From assembly GCA_001629235.1 (NCBI GenBank), contig LUSA01000041.1:6313-33184 (forward strand): DNA of 26,872 nucleotides. Reading direction: 5' to 3'. Under the pieces are notes generated by a model. It did not search any database. It saw only the letters and a list, made by a program, of their open reading frames with translations, and had not been told where the DNA came from. This DNA comes from Marine group II euryarchaeote REDSEA-S43_B8. Its GTDB lineage: Archaea; Thermoplasmatota; Poseidoniia; Poseidoniales; Thalassarchaeaceae. The position numbers and the translations under genes are program-made. Shown here piece after piece: positions 6,621-14,909 of the stretch (positions are counted from its first letter, which is position 1; the number at the start of each line of letters is the position of its first letter).

Positions 6621-9191
6621 ATGTCAGATGCTTCCCATAGATTCGTCCATGATGATCCGAAGAAAATCAGAAGTAAGCACCGTCGTAGGATTCTCTCTCT
6701 GCTCTCGGATGGTGAAGCCACAGTCTCTCTTTTGTCTTCAGAATCAGGACTCAGAATGCCTCACGTTTCTGCTGAAATCAGTCGTATGAGGGTCGAGGGT
6801 CTGGCTACAAGTGATCTTCCTCCTGGTTCCAGGGGTGCAAGAATAAGACTCACTGAGGATGGTTGGAGGGCTCTAGAGGATGACGAGTGGTCGAAAGTAA
6901 TTGAGTTGAAGGAGCCATCCTCGAACTCAGATTACTGCTGTGTGTTGTCTAGGGACGAAGAAAATCTAACTTTGTGTTTTTTGAGTGTTCCAAGAGAACC
7001 CTTGGTGCAGATTCCAAACCGAATTGCGACCCTAATCTCAGAGACTACTATGTCCACAAGAAACAAAGGGGTCTCTTGGAGTTGGGCAGTTCTTTCTGAG
7101 GCTACCCCTCGTTGGTTCGACAGAGAGAAAATGACAATCCTAGATTCCCCTCCGGAGTTTGCCGACCCGGGAAGTATAGAGTCATATGCAGAAAAACCAC
7201 AAATCTTCGGAGTTATCAGGGCTAAGCTCCTGCACCCATCAACTAGCTCGATAATTTCACCAGGAGAATGGTTTTCTCAACCAAACCAGATTTACACTGC
7301 CCCCTTGGACGAGGCCACTCATCACAGAGGAGATTGGACTCTTGGCTCACCTCATAGCAAATCTCCAGATGTTAGACCAACTCAACCCATCGCTGCTACC
7401 ATCAAGGAAAGACTTCCACTTTCCGTTCTACTGAGGTCAGCTAGGTCAAACTCGCTGGTCATTGCAGATCTCAGTGGATTGGGAATGGAAGTCGAAGAAT
7501 ACCCAATCGGGGCACTTAGATATTGGATTAAGAAAGCCCATCCTAGGCTTTCAGAGTCCGAAAGGACAAGGAGGCTAAACTCGTTGATTGATAGGATTTC
7601 ATCCTCTAGAAGAATAAAGGTTCCAGAGTCTACGATTAGAAAATTTAGGAAGGATTGGGCGGGAAGAAAATTTTCAAACGATGAATCCGGAATCAGATCA
7701 ATCGAGTTGAGGGGGCTGAGTAAAAACGCAACAGAGTCTATCATCAGGTGGTCCATGGATAATGATTCAACCCCATTAGTAATAGAGATCAGACATGATT
7801 TGACAAGTGAATTAATGTCTAGAATTGCATCTAAGCAGAATCTTAGACTAGTAATTTTGGACCATCTACCAGATCAATTCTCTTCATTCACTGTGCTTGA
7901 AGTAGATAGGATTCGAACACTTCCATGGTTGAGTTATCGTACTGGTAGAGGGCAGAGGATACCAGTAAGGATGGTAGAAAGAGGAAAAATCACAGACTAT
8001 CCTGCAGAACCTGAGAGCACTACGATTTCTCCATGGCAAATTTTGAAAGTCCCTTCTGAGGATGATGAATACAAACAAGAAATAGCTAGAAATTCAGCCT
8101 CTATAATTAGCTCTGCCATCTCCCAATTTCCTGATGGTGATGAAGAATGGGCGAATCAAATGGAGGCAATGTATCCACTAGCGTCCTGGATAGCATCTCC
8201 AAGGACAACTAGGTGGCAAAGATGGCAGAGAGTTTCCTCAAGATTGGATTCAGAATGGATAGCACTACTTGATTTGGACTATGTTCCAATTGAGAAGATT
8301 TCAGAATTGGCCAATCAAGCTCCGAAATCAGTAAAGGAAATTTTCTCACGAACTTTAACTTCCAAACTTAGAGAGAATCCGGAAAATCTGTTAAGATCAT
8401 GGCCCGCAGTCGATCCAAGCCAAGCCAATTCCGGTGCTTCTTGGCTGGCTTCCCACTTTATTCAGAACTCAGCATGGATGCCCAAAGAGACGCATCATGA
8501 CATCATTGGCTGGGCCGTTGAGGCATGGCTATCTGGAAATCTAGAGAAAGCGGTTTTCGATAGGCTAATTGAAAGAATTAGAGACATCGGAATCTCACTC
8601 CCTGAGGGACATCACCTCAATACTTGGTCTAGGCTTTATGACCACGCTTTTGGGAAAAGAGAAGCTAAACTGGAGGATATACAGTTATTCCTCACACATA
8701 TCCCCAATTCGTGGTGGGCGCCATTTTCATCGGAATTCTTGAAAATGATACTGAATAGTACCATTACAGAAGAATTCTTCAGTCTAAATATTCCTTGGTG
8801 TTCAACTGTACTTAGGCCGAAAGGAGAGGCTTCATGTTATCCAGGCCTATCTTCTATAATTAATCAGGGATGTGATATCGAAATTTTCCCTTTACTGAAG
8901 AACCACTTACGTTCTGCTAGTTCTGAGGTAGGCGATGTCAATTCTATGAATCATCTCTGGGATTTACTATCCGCGTTAGAATCAATTAGAGAAGGCTCTA
9001 ATCCATCTGTTGGGCTCTCGCATAAACTATCAGGTTGGCTAGCACAACCACTTGAGAAATGGCCCAACTTCACTCTGGAGATGATAATGGACGGCGACAT
9101 AGACGTTTCAGAAAGTCTAATTCTTCGGAAGTCCGGATTTCACGAAGGACTCAGGAATATCGATAGTTCTGCCCAACCGCTGGGTTCTTGA
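6621..9191 (+). CDS. Large orphan protein with N-terminal winged helix
   Basis: This 856-residue protein is not recognised as a known family. Residues about 15-90 look like a MarR/ArsR-type winged helix: KHRRRILSLLSDGEATVSLL, then SSESGLRMPHVSAEISRMR as the recognition helix, then a wing (GSRGARIRLTEDGWRALE). The rest is soluble, with no signal peptide or membrane segment. The middle section (about 250-400) has alternating strands and helices, including ALRYWIKKAHPRLSESERTR and a strand-rich stretch LVIEIRHDLTSELM and LRLVILDHLP. Residues 480-856 are helix-rich with many tryptophans, suggestive of a repeat scaffold. ATG at 6621 is preceded by a good TATA-like element. It stands alone, between an AT-rich control region and the structured RNA. 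A sequence-specific regulator or a DNA-associated defence protein are both only guesses. Confidence 0.8.
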   Translation: MSDASHRFVHDDPKKIRSKHRRRILSLLSDGEATVSLLSSESGLRMPHVSAEISRMRVEGLATSDLPPGSRGARIRLTEDGWRALEDDEWSKVIELKEPSSNSDYCCVLSRDEENLTLCFLSVPREPLVQIPNRIATLISETTMSTRNKGVSWSWAVLSEATPRWFDREKMTILDSPPEFADPGSIESYAEKPQIFGVIRAKLLHPSTSSIISPGEWFSQPNQIYTAPLDEATHHRGDWTLGSPHSKSPDVRPTQPIAATIKERLPLSVLLRSARSNSLVIADLSGLGMEVEEYPIGALRYWIKKAHPRLSESERTRRLNSLIDRISSSRRIKVPESTIRKFRKDWAGRKFSNDESGIRSIELRGLSKNATESIIRWSMDNDSTPLVIEIRHDLTSELMSRIASKQNLRLVILDHLPDQFSSFTVLEVDRIRTLPWLSYRTGRGQRIPVRMVERGKITDYPAEPESTTISPWQILKVPSEDDEYKQEIARNSASIISSAISQFPDGDEEWANQMEAMYPLASWIASPRTTRWQRWQRVSSRLDSEWIALLDLDYVPIEKISELANQAPKSVKEIFSRTLTSKLRENPENLLRSWPAVDPSQANSGASWLASHFIQNSAWMPKETHHDIIGWAVEAWLSGNLEKAVFDRLIERIRDIGISLPEGHHLNTWSRLYDHAFGKREAKLEDIQLFLTHIPNSWWAPFSSEFLKMILNSTITEEFFSLNIPWCSTVLRPKGEASCYPGLSSIINQGCDIEIFPLLKNHLRSASSEVGDVNSMNHLWDLLSALESIREGSNPSVGLSHKLSGWLAQPLEKWPNFTLEMIMDGDIDVSESLILRKSGFHEGLRNIDSSAQPLGS

Positions 9192-9202
9192 GCAAATCTG
9201 CA

Positions 9203-9473
9203 GGCGTAGTGTTGCCCAGCCGGCAACACCGTGCGGACGAAACCCCCTCGCCGGAGGTGGAGGATGAAACACGGCACCACGGATTGGGTGACCATCCGTC
9301 GAAGACCATCGTGACTCTTCCGAGAGAATGATCGATGGCGCAAATCGGGTGGCCGGACTGCGTAGGTCCCCTGAGGACGGAATAGAATGAATCAAGGGAC
9401 TACCCCGCAGTCCGACAGACGTCCCGGGGTGGGTCAGGCGCCAGAGCAAAGCAGTGAAGGTTGCCGTTACGCC
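9203..9473 (+). ncRNA. Structured RNA, identity unresolved (SRP RNA or RNase P RNA candidate)
   Basis: The 310-base gap between two plus-strand genes is clearly richer in GC than its neighbours and dense in inverted repeats. GGCGTA (9203-9208) pairs with TACGCC (9468-9473), closing the whole element. Inside are GTGTTGCC/GGCAACAC (9209-9229), ACGGAT/ATCCGT with a GGGTGACC cap giving a GNRA tetraloop (9279-9299), CCATCG/CGATGG with inner CTCT/AGAG (9306-9338), and GGACTGCG/CGCAGTCC (9355-9413) extended by GTCCC/GGGAC. Near the 3' end GGTCAGG, nine bases, AAAGCAG (9432-9454) echoes the SRP54-binding hairpin of SRP RNA, but the loop reads CAGA, not GNAR. ACAGA at 9415-9419 recalls RNase P, but its GGAAAGUCC partner is absent. 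Strand is inferred from these echoes and flanking genes. Structured RNA is likely; its name is open. Confidence 0.6.
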
Positions 9474-9504
9474 CCGGGGCACACTGAAAGTTCAGGTGTT
9501 TTGG

Positions 9505-10539
9505 GTGGAGAAAAAGAAGCACGAAATAGGATTAATTGGTGGTACTTTTGATAGATTCCATGCCGGACACATGTCCTTGATTGCTGCAGGTCTTGCACAT
9601 TGTAAGAACATCCAAGTCTGGATAACCAATGATGAGTTAGCTAGGTCGAAGGATCGACGTATACGGGACTGGTATGATAGGGAGTCCGATTTGATCGATG
9701 CCACATCCGAACACTCCTCTCGAATTACAACTCATCAACTCGATGACAAATTCGGGCCATCCTTGCAATCCACTGAGGCATCAGCAATTATATGCACCGC
9801 TGAAACAATCCAGGGATGCCTGGAAATCAACTCTCTCAGGGAAGAAGATGGATTTTATCCTCTAGATATTATCTCCGTTGAGAGAGTCACTTCTTGGGAT
9901 GGGGAGCCAATTTCTAGCTCAAGAATCAGAGATGGCCACATAGACAGGGAGGGGATGCCATGGATTCCCGAACCTTTCAGAACTTCAGACCCAATTATGA
10001 CTCCCGAGGTAGAGTCCCAACTCAAAGAACCATTTGGCGAACTAATCGAGGGGCCCGAGGAGGATATTACCGTGGCTGCTTTGGAAGCCATCTCTAGGAT
10101 AGTAGAATCTACAAAATTTTCCGGCCCACTAATTGCCGTTGGAGATGTCACCGTCCTAGCCTTTCAGAATTCAGGAAGACCAGCAGATATAGCGATAGTC
10201 GACGGACAAACCAAGCGCGAAGAATGGGAGGGCTCGAATGAAATTGACTTCAGTTTGTATGATAATCTTCTCGAATGTATTAGTCCAGCAGGATCTTTAT
10301 CCAGATCGCTCCTAAAATCATGTGAATCTTCAATCTCATCATGGATGGAAAACGAAGAGAGCAGCATAATCAGGGTAGTCGGTGAAGAGGACCTTTCTCC
10401 GCTTCTTCTACATCCGATGGCACCCATAGGCTCTGTAGTTCTTTATGGTCAGCCAGAAAGGGGCTTAGTCATTAGGTGGTGTGACGAAGAATCAAAGATT
10501 AGATGCAGAAATCTCCTCAGAGGTTTTTCCACAGACTAG
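9505..10539 (+). CDS. Phosphopantetheine adenylyltransferase - GTP-dependent dephospho-CoA kinase fusion
   Basis: This 344-residue protein joins the last two steps of CoA synthesis. Residues 1-160 are a nucleotidyltransferase of the archaeal PPAT type: GLIGGTFDRFHAGHMSLI (9-26) with the HxGH-like motif, and ISSSRIRDG (136-144), the ISSTxxR equivalent. Residues about 185-344 match the DUF359 family, shown in Thermococcus to be GTP-dependent dephospho-CoA kinase: VGDVTVLAF (212-220), IVDGQTKRE (231-239), VVGEEDLSPL (291-300) and VLYGQPERG (312-320). The chosen GTG at 9505 sits immediately before the first strand; an earlier in-frame GTG at 9454 would overlap the RNA element. The protein is cytosolic. 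Its stop overlaps the stop of the opposing membrane-protein gene by four bases. Domain calls are strong; channelling is inference. Confidence 0.9.
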   Translation: MEKKKHEIGLIGGTFDRFHAGHMSLIAAGLAHCKNIQVWITNDELARSKDRRIRDWYDRESDLIDATSEHSSRITTHQLDDKFGPSLQSTEASAIICTAETIQGCLEINSLREEDGFYPLDIISVERVTSWDGEPISSSRIRDGHIDREGMPWIPEPFRTSDPIMTPEVESQLKEPFGELIEGPEEDITVAALEAISRIVESTKFSGPLIAVGDVTVLAFQNSGRPADIAIVDGQTKREEWEGSNEIDFSLYDNLLECISPAGSLSRSLLKSCESSISSWMENEESSIIRVVGEEDLSPLLLHPMAPIGSVVLYGQPERGLVIRWCDEESKIRCRNLLRGFSTD

Positions 10540-11066
10540 TTTTCAGCATCCCTAATCCAATGAAGGCCCAAACCAACTGAAACTAGCGCAATCATGACTG
10601 AGTATACCCCTGGATCAACCCATGTTGTTTCCCTGAGGCTCCATCCAAAGTAGTAGACAATGCCCAACAGCATCATCCAACTTGCTATGGTTCTAACAAT
10701 ATCTAGGTTAGGAGAAATCAGACTTCTCATTATCCGTTCATTTGGTAGTCCGGAAATCCAGCCACCAAAGCCATCATCTCTTGAGGAGCCTATCCCCATT
10801 ACTCCTATGCCAATTAGTGCTGCACTGATTATTGCAAAGATGAGATCATCCGGGAAGTTTAGTCCGATCTCATGAGCAGAGTTTGTAACCGGACCATTAG
10901 TTATGAAGTCCATCCAGTTCACCTTTCTACCGTCCGAGTATGCTCCAGAAATTATGTTGAGAAGAGTAAGAAATGCCATCCATAAGCCCAGTAAAAATGA
11001 TCCAACAGACATAGTAATACTGGGGCTCTTCAGGACTTCCATCCACTCTTGGTCAGCTTCTGACAT
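10536..11066 (-). CDS. Four-helix integral membrane protein, unknown function
   Basis: This 176-residue protein has four hydrophobic segments at about 15-40, 73-93, 123-143 and 153-172, separated by polar loops with acidic and arginine residues. There is a short soluble N-terminus (MSEADQEWMEVLKSP) and no signal peptide cleavage pattern, so it is probably embedded in the cytoplasmic membrane with both ends inside. No family motif is recognised. It lies 47 bases downstream of orc1/cdc6 on the same strand and could be cotranscribed with it, but nothing suggests a replication role. The stop codon shares bases with that of the CoA-synthesis gene (CTAG at 10536-10539). Confidence 0.7.
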   Translation of the reverse strand: MSEADQEWMEVLKSPSITMSVGSFLLGLWMAFLTLLNIISGAYSDGRKVNWMDFITNGPVTNSAHEIGLNFPDDLIFAIISAALIGIGVMGIGSSRDDGFGGWISGLPNERIMRSLISPNLDIVRTIASWMMLLGIVYYFGWSLRETTWVDPGVYSVMIALVSVGLGLHWIRDAEN

Positions 11067-11113
11067 CGAGCCGCCGTCCCGGAACCTCTGTTTAACCGTT
11101 GTCTGAACTATCC

Positions 11114-12352
11114 CTATAGATGCCCTTGAAGATTATACTTGCCCATTGCGGCCTCGTTAACCAGAGTTTCACTTTCACTCATTAGGACGATTGCATCTAT
11201 AGCCTTTGGAATTGCCGAATTAACTTGCTTACTTCGCCCACCTCGACCTTTGCTGACGTTTCTTGCCATGATAAGTCCCATTGTATCCAATTCATTAAGC
11301 AATGAGGAGACCCTTCTGGTCGTCAATGGCTCTGTACCAATCTTCGAGCACGCTTCTGCATAGGTTCTGTACACTTCGCCTGTTGAGATATTTCTCAGGC
11401 CGTTCTCTTCGTTTAAGCAGATTGAGAATAGTACTAACTTTTGGTGAAGTGGCAGGGTCTTGATAACAGGAGTCACCTGATCATATTCTAGTTGACTCTG
11501 GGCCAATCTAACGTGTTTTGTATCTACTCTATTCTGCGACCTCTGTTCCGCTTTCTGTACCGAGATTCTAAGCAAATCCAAAGCTCTTCTTGCATCTCCA
11601 TGCTCTTGCGCAGCTAATGCCGAGCACAGTTTGATTACTCCATCGTCCAGGACACCTGCTTTGATTCCCATTTCAGCCCTCTCGTTGAGGATATTCTGAA
11701 TCTCAGTGGCCACATAAGGGTGGAACACTATGTCCTCTTGGCTCAGTCTTGAACTGACTCTTGGATCCAGGTGTTGAGTAAAATGTAAGTCATTGCTGAT
11801 TCCGATAATTGAGCATCTCCCCTTGCTTAGCAAGGTATTGAGGCTAGTTAGCGCGTAAAGGAGGTCATCCCCTCCCTTGTCTACCAGGTTATCCACCTCA
11901 TCTAGTACGATGATGTGAACCCCTCCCACACGGCTCATTCTGGAAACTACCGTGTCAAGAACTCGATCTGTAGGCCAACCTGTGAATGGGACAGGAGCAT
12001 CGCCTCTCTGAGCCAACTGGGTGGCTATAGTCTGTACAACTCTATATTTGGTATCTACATTCCTGCAGTTTATTTCGTAGGTATGTACAGACTGCCCCAT
12101 TTCCAAGCCTTTCTCCCTTAGTTGGCTCAGGACGTACCTGGTTACCACGGTTTTTCCTGAACCCGGTACCCCGTATAGGAGCATATTAGACGGTATGTGA
12201 CCATTCAGAGCATCCACAAGATTCCTCACTAAGGAATCCAGTTCATGCTCTCTGTGAGGAAGTCTTGCTGGTTCGAAGGCATGGTCAAAGGCCTTCCTAT
12301 CTGTGAAAAGACTATCTTGTCCGAGAATTTCTTCGAAAATATTTCCCTTCAT
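11114..12352 (-). CDS. cdc6: Orc1/Cdc6 family replication initiator
   Basis: This 412-residue protein is an AAA+ ATPase that marks archaeal replication origins and loads the MCM helicase. Walker A is GVPGSGKT (61-68), Walker B IIVLDEVDNL (147-156), sensor 1 GISND (184-188), an arginine-finger region RVSSRL (198-203) and sensor 2 HGDARRALDLLR (251-262). The C-terminal domain (about 300-400) is a winged helix, with LTTRRVSSLLNELDTMGLI as its recognition segment, which contacts origin repeats. Length matches the family. ATG at 12352 is preceded by a 400-base AT-rich intergenic region, the usual place of the origin beside such genes. In archaea with one Orc1 this would be the main initiator; a paralogue elsewhere cannot be excluded. 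Confidence 0.95.
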   Translation of the reverse strand: MKGNIFEEILGQDSLFTDRKAFDHAFEPARLPHREHELDSLVRNLVDALNGHIPSNMLLYGVPGSGKTVVTRYVLSQLREKGLEMGQSVHTYEINCRNVDTKYRVVQTIATQLAQRGDAPVPFTGWPTDRVLDTVVSRMSRVGGVHIIVLDEVDNLVDKGGDDLLYALTSLNTLLSKGRCSIIGISNDLHFTQHLDPRVSSRLSQEDIVFHPYVATEIQNILNERAEMGIKAGVLDDGVIKLCSALAAQEHGDARRALDLLRISVQKAEQRSQNRVDTKHVRLAQSQLEYDQVTPVIKTLPLHQKLVLFSICLNEENGLRNISTGEVYRTYAEACSKIGTEPLTTRRVSSLLNELDTMGLIMARNVSKGRGGRSKQVNSAIPKAIDAIVLMSESETLVNEAAMGKYNLQGHL

Positions 12353-12754
12353 TTTCTTTCACACCAAAAAACACTCCAAGAAAAGCCATCACTCCCTCCC
12401 ATAGGGAACATTGCTTATCGTGAGGTTTTCTCAGCGACTATGTTTGTGGTAATAAGAGTGACTCGATTTTCTAGATCTAAGTCCGATTTTGTTAATACTC
12501 CAATGTAGAAGTATATTCTCTGCCCCAACCATTCCCACATTCTTTGAAAATAATCTCAGTATAATGATTCTGAGTAATTTTTTCTGATGTATTTTCTACA
12601 CTAGAATGGACTTCTACTAGATCTAAATTCACAATTAAGTAGTTGATTCTGAACCTATCCAACATTTGCTTTGTTTGTATCAATACACAGGCTACAGATG
12701 AAAAAATATTTTTCTAAATCCTACTTGAATATATATATTCGTTATTTTTACATT
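12353..12754. other. AT-rich gap beside orc1/cdc6, candidate replication origin
   Basis: No convincing gene lies here. The stretch is very AT-rich, most of all at 12696-12760, where GAAAAAATATTTTTC (12700-12714) and the perfect 14-base palindrome GAATATATATATTC (12727-12740) could form a DNA-unwinding element. CTAGATCTAA occurs twice in the same direction (12471-12480 and 12617-12626), and GTAGAAGT (12505-12512) is inverted as ACTTCTAC (12610-12617). These paired repeats flank the middle of the gap. No good copy of the known archaeal origin-recognition box is seen. Promoters for the orc1 gene must also lie here; the neighbouring MBL gene ends at the far side. Confidence 0.5.
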
Positions 12755-13555
12755 CTAATTATTTACAGTGAACTTTCCATCATCATGCACATCGATACAA
12801 GCTCCATCGTTTAGTTGGACTATGCCTTCTGGCAACTCTGGAATATCGAAACCGAACTCACTTTCCGGGGACTTGGCATAGTTATGTGTCACTAACACCT
12901 TGGTATCGGGAAATCTCTTCCAGAATGCGATTACATCCGAGGGCCTATGATGGTGGGGGAACTCTCCAATATCAGGCATCCCCATCTCTAGTAAAATCAC
13001 ATCCGCACCTTTGGCTCTACTCTCAATTTCTGAACAGGGCCCCGAATCTCCACAATGGAGCAGCCTAAACCCACTCTGGTGCACAAACTCATATCCATGT
13101 GGATCAGTTTCAGGTGTGTGTCGAACGGGAAACCTCTCGTAAGACCATTCTGTGCCTTCCAATATTCCTGACTCTTCGTCATTCCAAAAAATTCTAGACT
13201 CTAGAAAATCCTCCAGACTTCCTGGAAATCCCAACTTGCTGAGACTCGTAAGGTATTCCCTACCACCAGGTCTGTGATGTACTGCCAGGATTTTATCTGC
13301 CGATGTGTCTGTAATGTATTTCCTATCCAAAATTAAGAATGGAAATCCAAATGCGTGATCTCCATGCCAGTGAGTGAATAGTATATGTTCTACCTGACCA
13401 GTGGAAATATTCGATCTTCTCAATTGAGCTAGAAGTGTTGGGGGGGCATCAATGAGTATCTTCTCATCCAGAATCGCTAATGCATGCATCCTTCCACTAG
13501 GACAGAAAGCATTCCCAGTGCCTAGGAAATCTACTCGTGCCACACATCCCGACAC
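12755..13555 (-). CDS. Metallo-beta-lactamase-fold hydrolase, RNase Z-like group
   Basis: This 266-residue protein has the MBL metal-binding motif THWHGDHAFG (residues 61-70; H62, H64, D66, H67), an earlier strand VDFLGTGNAF, a later HCGDSG that supplies the bridging aspartate, and a C-terminal VTHNY with the last histidine. HHHRPSD (about 200-206) is also present. This pattern, with the N-terminal LGTG, resembles RNase Z and related hydrolases, but the exosite arm of true tRNA 3'-processing enzymes is not obvious, and CCA is encoded on the one tRNA in the window. Start is GTG at 13555. It is divergent from the CysJ-like gene and its 3' end faces the AT-rich gap next to orc1/cdc6. The substrate is unknown: RNA, phosphodiester or lactone. 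Confidence 0.8.
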   Translation of the reverse strand: MSGCVARVDFLGTGNAFCPSGRMHALAILDEKILIDAPPTLLAQLRRSNISTGQVEHILFTHWHGDHAFGFPFLILDRKYITDTSADKILAVHHRPGGREYLTSLSKLGFPGSLEDFLESRIFWNDEESGILEGTEWSYERFPVRHTPETDPHGYEFVHQSGFRLLHCGDSGPCSEIESRAKGADVILLEMGMPDIGEFPHHHRPSDVIAFWKRFPDTKVLVTHNYAKSPESEFGFDIPELPEGIVQLNDGACIDVHDDGKFTVNN

Positions 13556-13695
13556 GGGCCCTATGACTTGACCCCATCGTTTCTAATTAAACCGTCATTT
13601 GCTTACACATTTGTTCATATATCTCACTTTACTCGGGGTAAATGAATACATTATGAGAATCTTCAAGAAAAGAGACAAGACATATTGTATTCGAT

Positions 13696-14868
13696 TTGGG
13701 AGATTCCGGTTTGGAGTACAAGGCAGGGGACGCCCTTGGCGTAGTTCCAAGATGTCCTCCCGAGGAAGTGGAAGAAATCCTGAGAATTTGTGGATTCTCT
13801 GGTGAGGAAATAGTGGAAACCAACCTCGGAGATTGCTCTCTAAGAGACGCGCTAACAGATAGGTATGAGGTTCACAGAGTCTCGAAGAAGTGGATTAAGG
13901 GACTAGCAGAAAGGTCAGGGGGAGATGCCCCCAAGTCGGAAATAAGAATCGTCTCAAGAAAGAGATCCTCATCAGTCGATGGAGCGCTAATAGTTGACTG
14001 GTCGTCAAGCGGTGAGGGAGACGTTCCCGAGGGCTATGTTGAGATGGGGGAAATGGGCGATAACTCAGCAATACTTCTCCACGAACTTATCTCCGATAAC
14101 GATGCGATGGAGGACTACATTTGGTCACGAGATTATGTCGATGCATTGGGGGATTTCGCTAGTTTCGGCTTCACTCCACAGCAACTATTGGAAGGAATGG
14201 ACCGTTTGAAGCCGAGGCTGTATTCGATAGCCAGCAGCCCCGACTTCGAAGAGGGAACAGTCCATCTGACCGTAGCCATAGTGAGATACTCTCACCATGA
14301 AAGGGATCGGACAGGCCTTTGTACGGGGTTCATGGCAGACAGGTGTGAGACCAATACTACGGAAGTGGGAGTTTACATGTCTCCTACAAGATCTTTCGTT
14401 CTCCCAGAGGATGGTACAAAGGACATCATAATGGTAGGACCTGGGACTGGGATAGCCCCCTTCCGTGCATTCCTGCAACAGAGAGAGATAAACGGGGACT
14501 CAGGGAGAAATTGGCTTTTCTTCGGCGATTGGACCGAGGAGGGGGAGTATCTCTACAGGGATGAGATGGGCGATTGGAAAGATAGGGGAATAATATCGAA
14601 ACATGATTTAGCATGGTCTAGACAAGGATCTGAGAAAGTATATGTCCAGCACTTGATGGAGAAAAATGGGGAGGAAATTTGGAACTGGATAGATGGAGGT
14701 GCATACTTCTATGTTTGTGGCGATAAACAGTATATGGCAAAAGACGTACACTCGACATTGATAGGAATATGCTCGGAGTTTGGCGGAATGAGTCCTGAAG
14801 ATGCAAAGGATTTCGTAGAGACAGGATTAATGAAAACGGAGAAGAGGTATCTAAGGGACGTATATTGA
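13696..14868 (+). CDS. CysJ-like NADPH flavoprotein reductase lacking the flavodoxin domain
   Basis: At least 390 residues of the FAD/NADPH half of the sulfite reductase flavoprotein/cytochrome P450 reductase family. It passes electrons from NADPH through FAD to a partner. Visible: YKAGDALGVVP, the helical connecting insert, the FAD motif PRLYSIASS (173-181), GLCTGFMAD, the NADPH motif VGPGTGIAPFRAFL (247-260), WLFFGDWTEEGEYLY and the C-terminal YFYVCGD, KRYLRDVY. There is no flavodoxin domain. The first start codon in frame is TTG at 13696, but family-like sequence (SSRKETRHIVFDL) continues upstream to a TGA at 13654; an ATG lies just before that TGA in the same frame. The start may be non-canonical, or there may be a frameshift. 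Biotin carboxylase follows 41 bases later. Its electron acceptor is unknown; the BoxB-like oxygenase is one candidate. Confidence 0.82.
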   Translation: MGDSGLEYKAGDALGVVPRCPPEEVEEILRICGFSGEEIVETNLGDCSLRDALTDRYEVHRVSKKWIKGLAERSGGDAPKSEIRIVSRKRSSSVDGALIVDWSSSGEGDVPEGYVEMGEMGDNSAILLHELISDNDAMEDYIWSRDYVDALGDFASFGFTPQQLLEGMDRLKPRLYSIASSPDFEEGTVHLTVAIVRYSHHERDRTGLCTGFMADRCETNTTEVGVYMSPTRSFVLPEDGTKDIIMVGPGTGIAPFRAFLQQREINGDSGRNWLFFGDWTEEGEYLYRDEMGDWKDRGIISKHDLAWSRQGSEKVYVQHLMEKNGEEIWNWIDGGAYFYVCGDKQYMAKDVHSTLIGICSEFGGMSPEDAKDFVETGLMKTEKRYLRDVY

Positions 14869-14909
14869 TAGCCGATTCACTCAAACGAGGATACACCTAG
14901 CAGTGAGTT

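Noticed and set aside
9203..9473. Firm naming of the structured RNA as RNase P RNA
   Set aside because: ACAGA, an AGAATGAAT stretch and GGAGGA occur in the expected order, but the universal GGAAAGUCC-like segment and a matching P4 helix with the 3' part cannot be formed. The resemblance may be chance.
9117..9482. Minus-strand open frame across the structured RNA
   Set aside because: Its codons follow the inverted repeats of the RNA element and it is rich in Arg, Pro and Ser without any fold-like pattern; it also runs into the 3' end of the 856-residue gene.
12492..12683. 63-residue minus-strand frame in the gap next to orc1/cdc6
   Set aside because: Short, in very AT-rich DNA, overlapping the paired repeats and with no recognisable domain; it is more likely chance than a gene.
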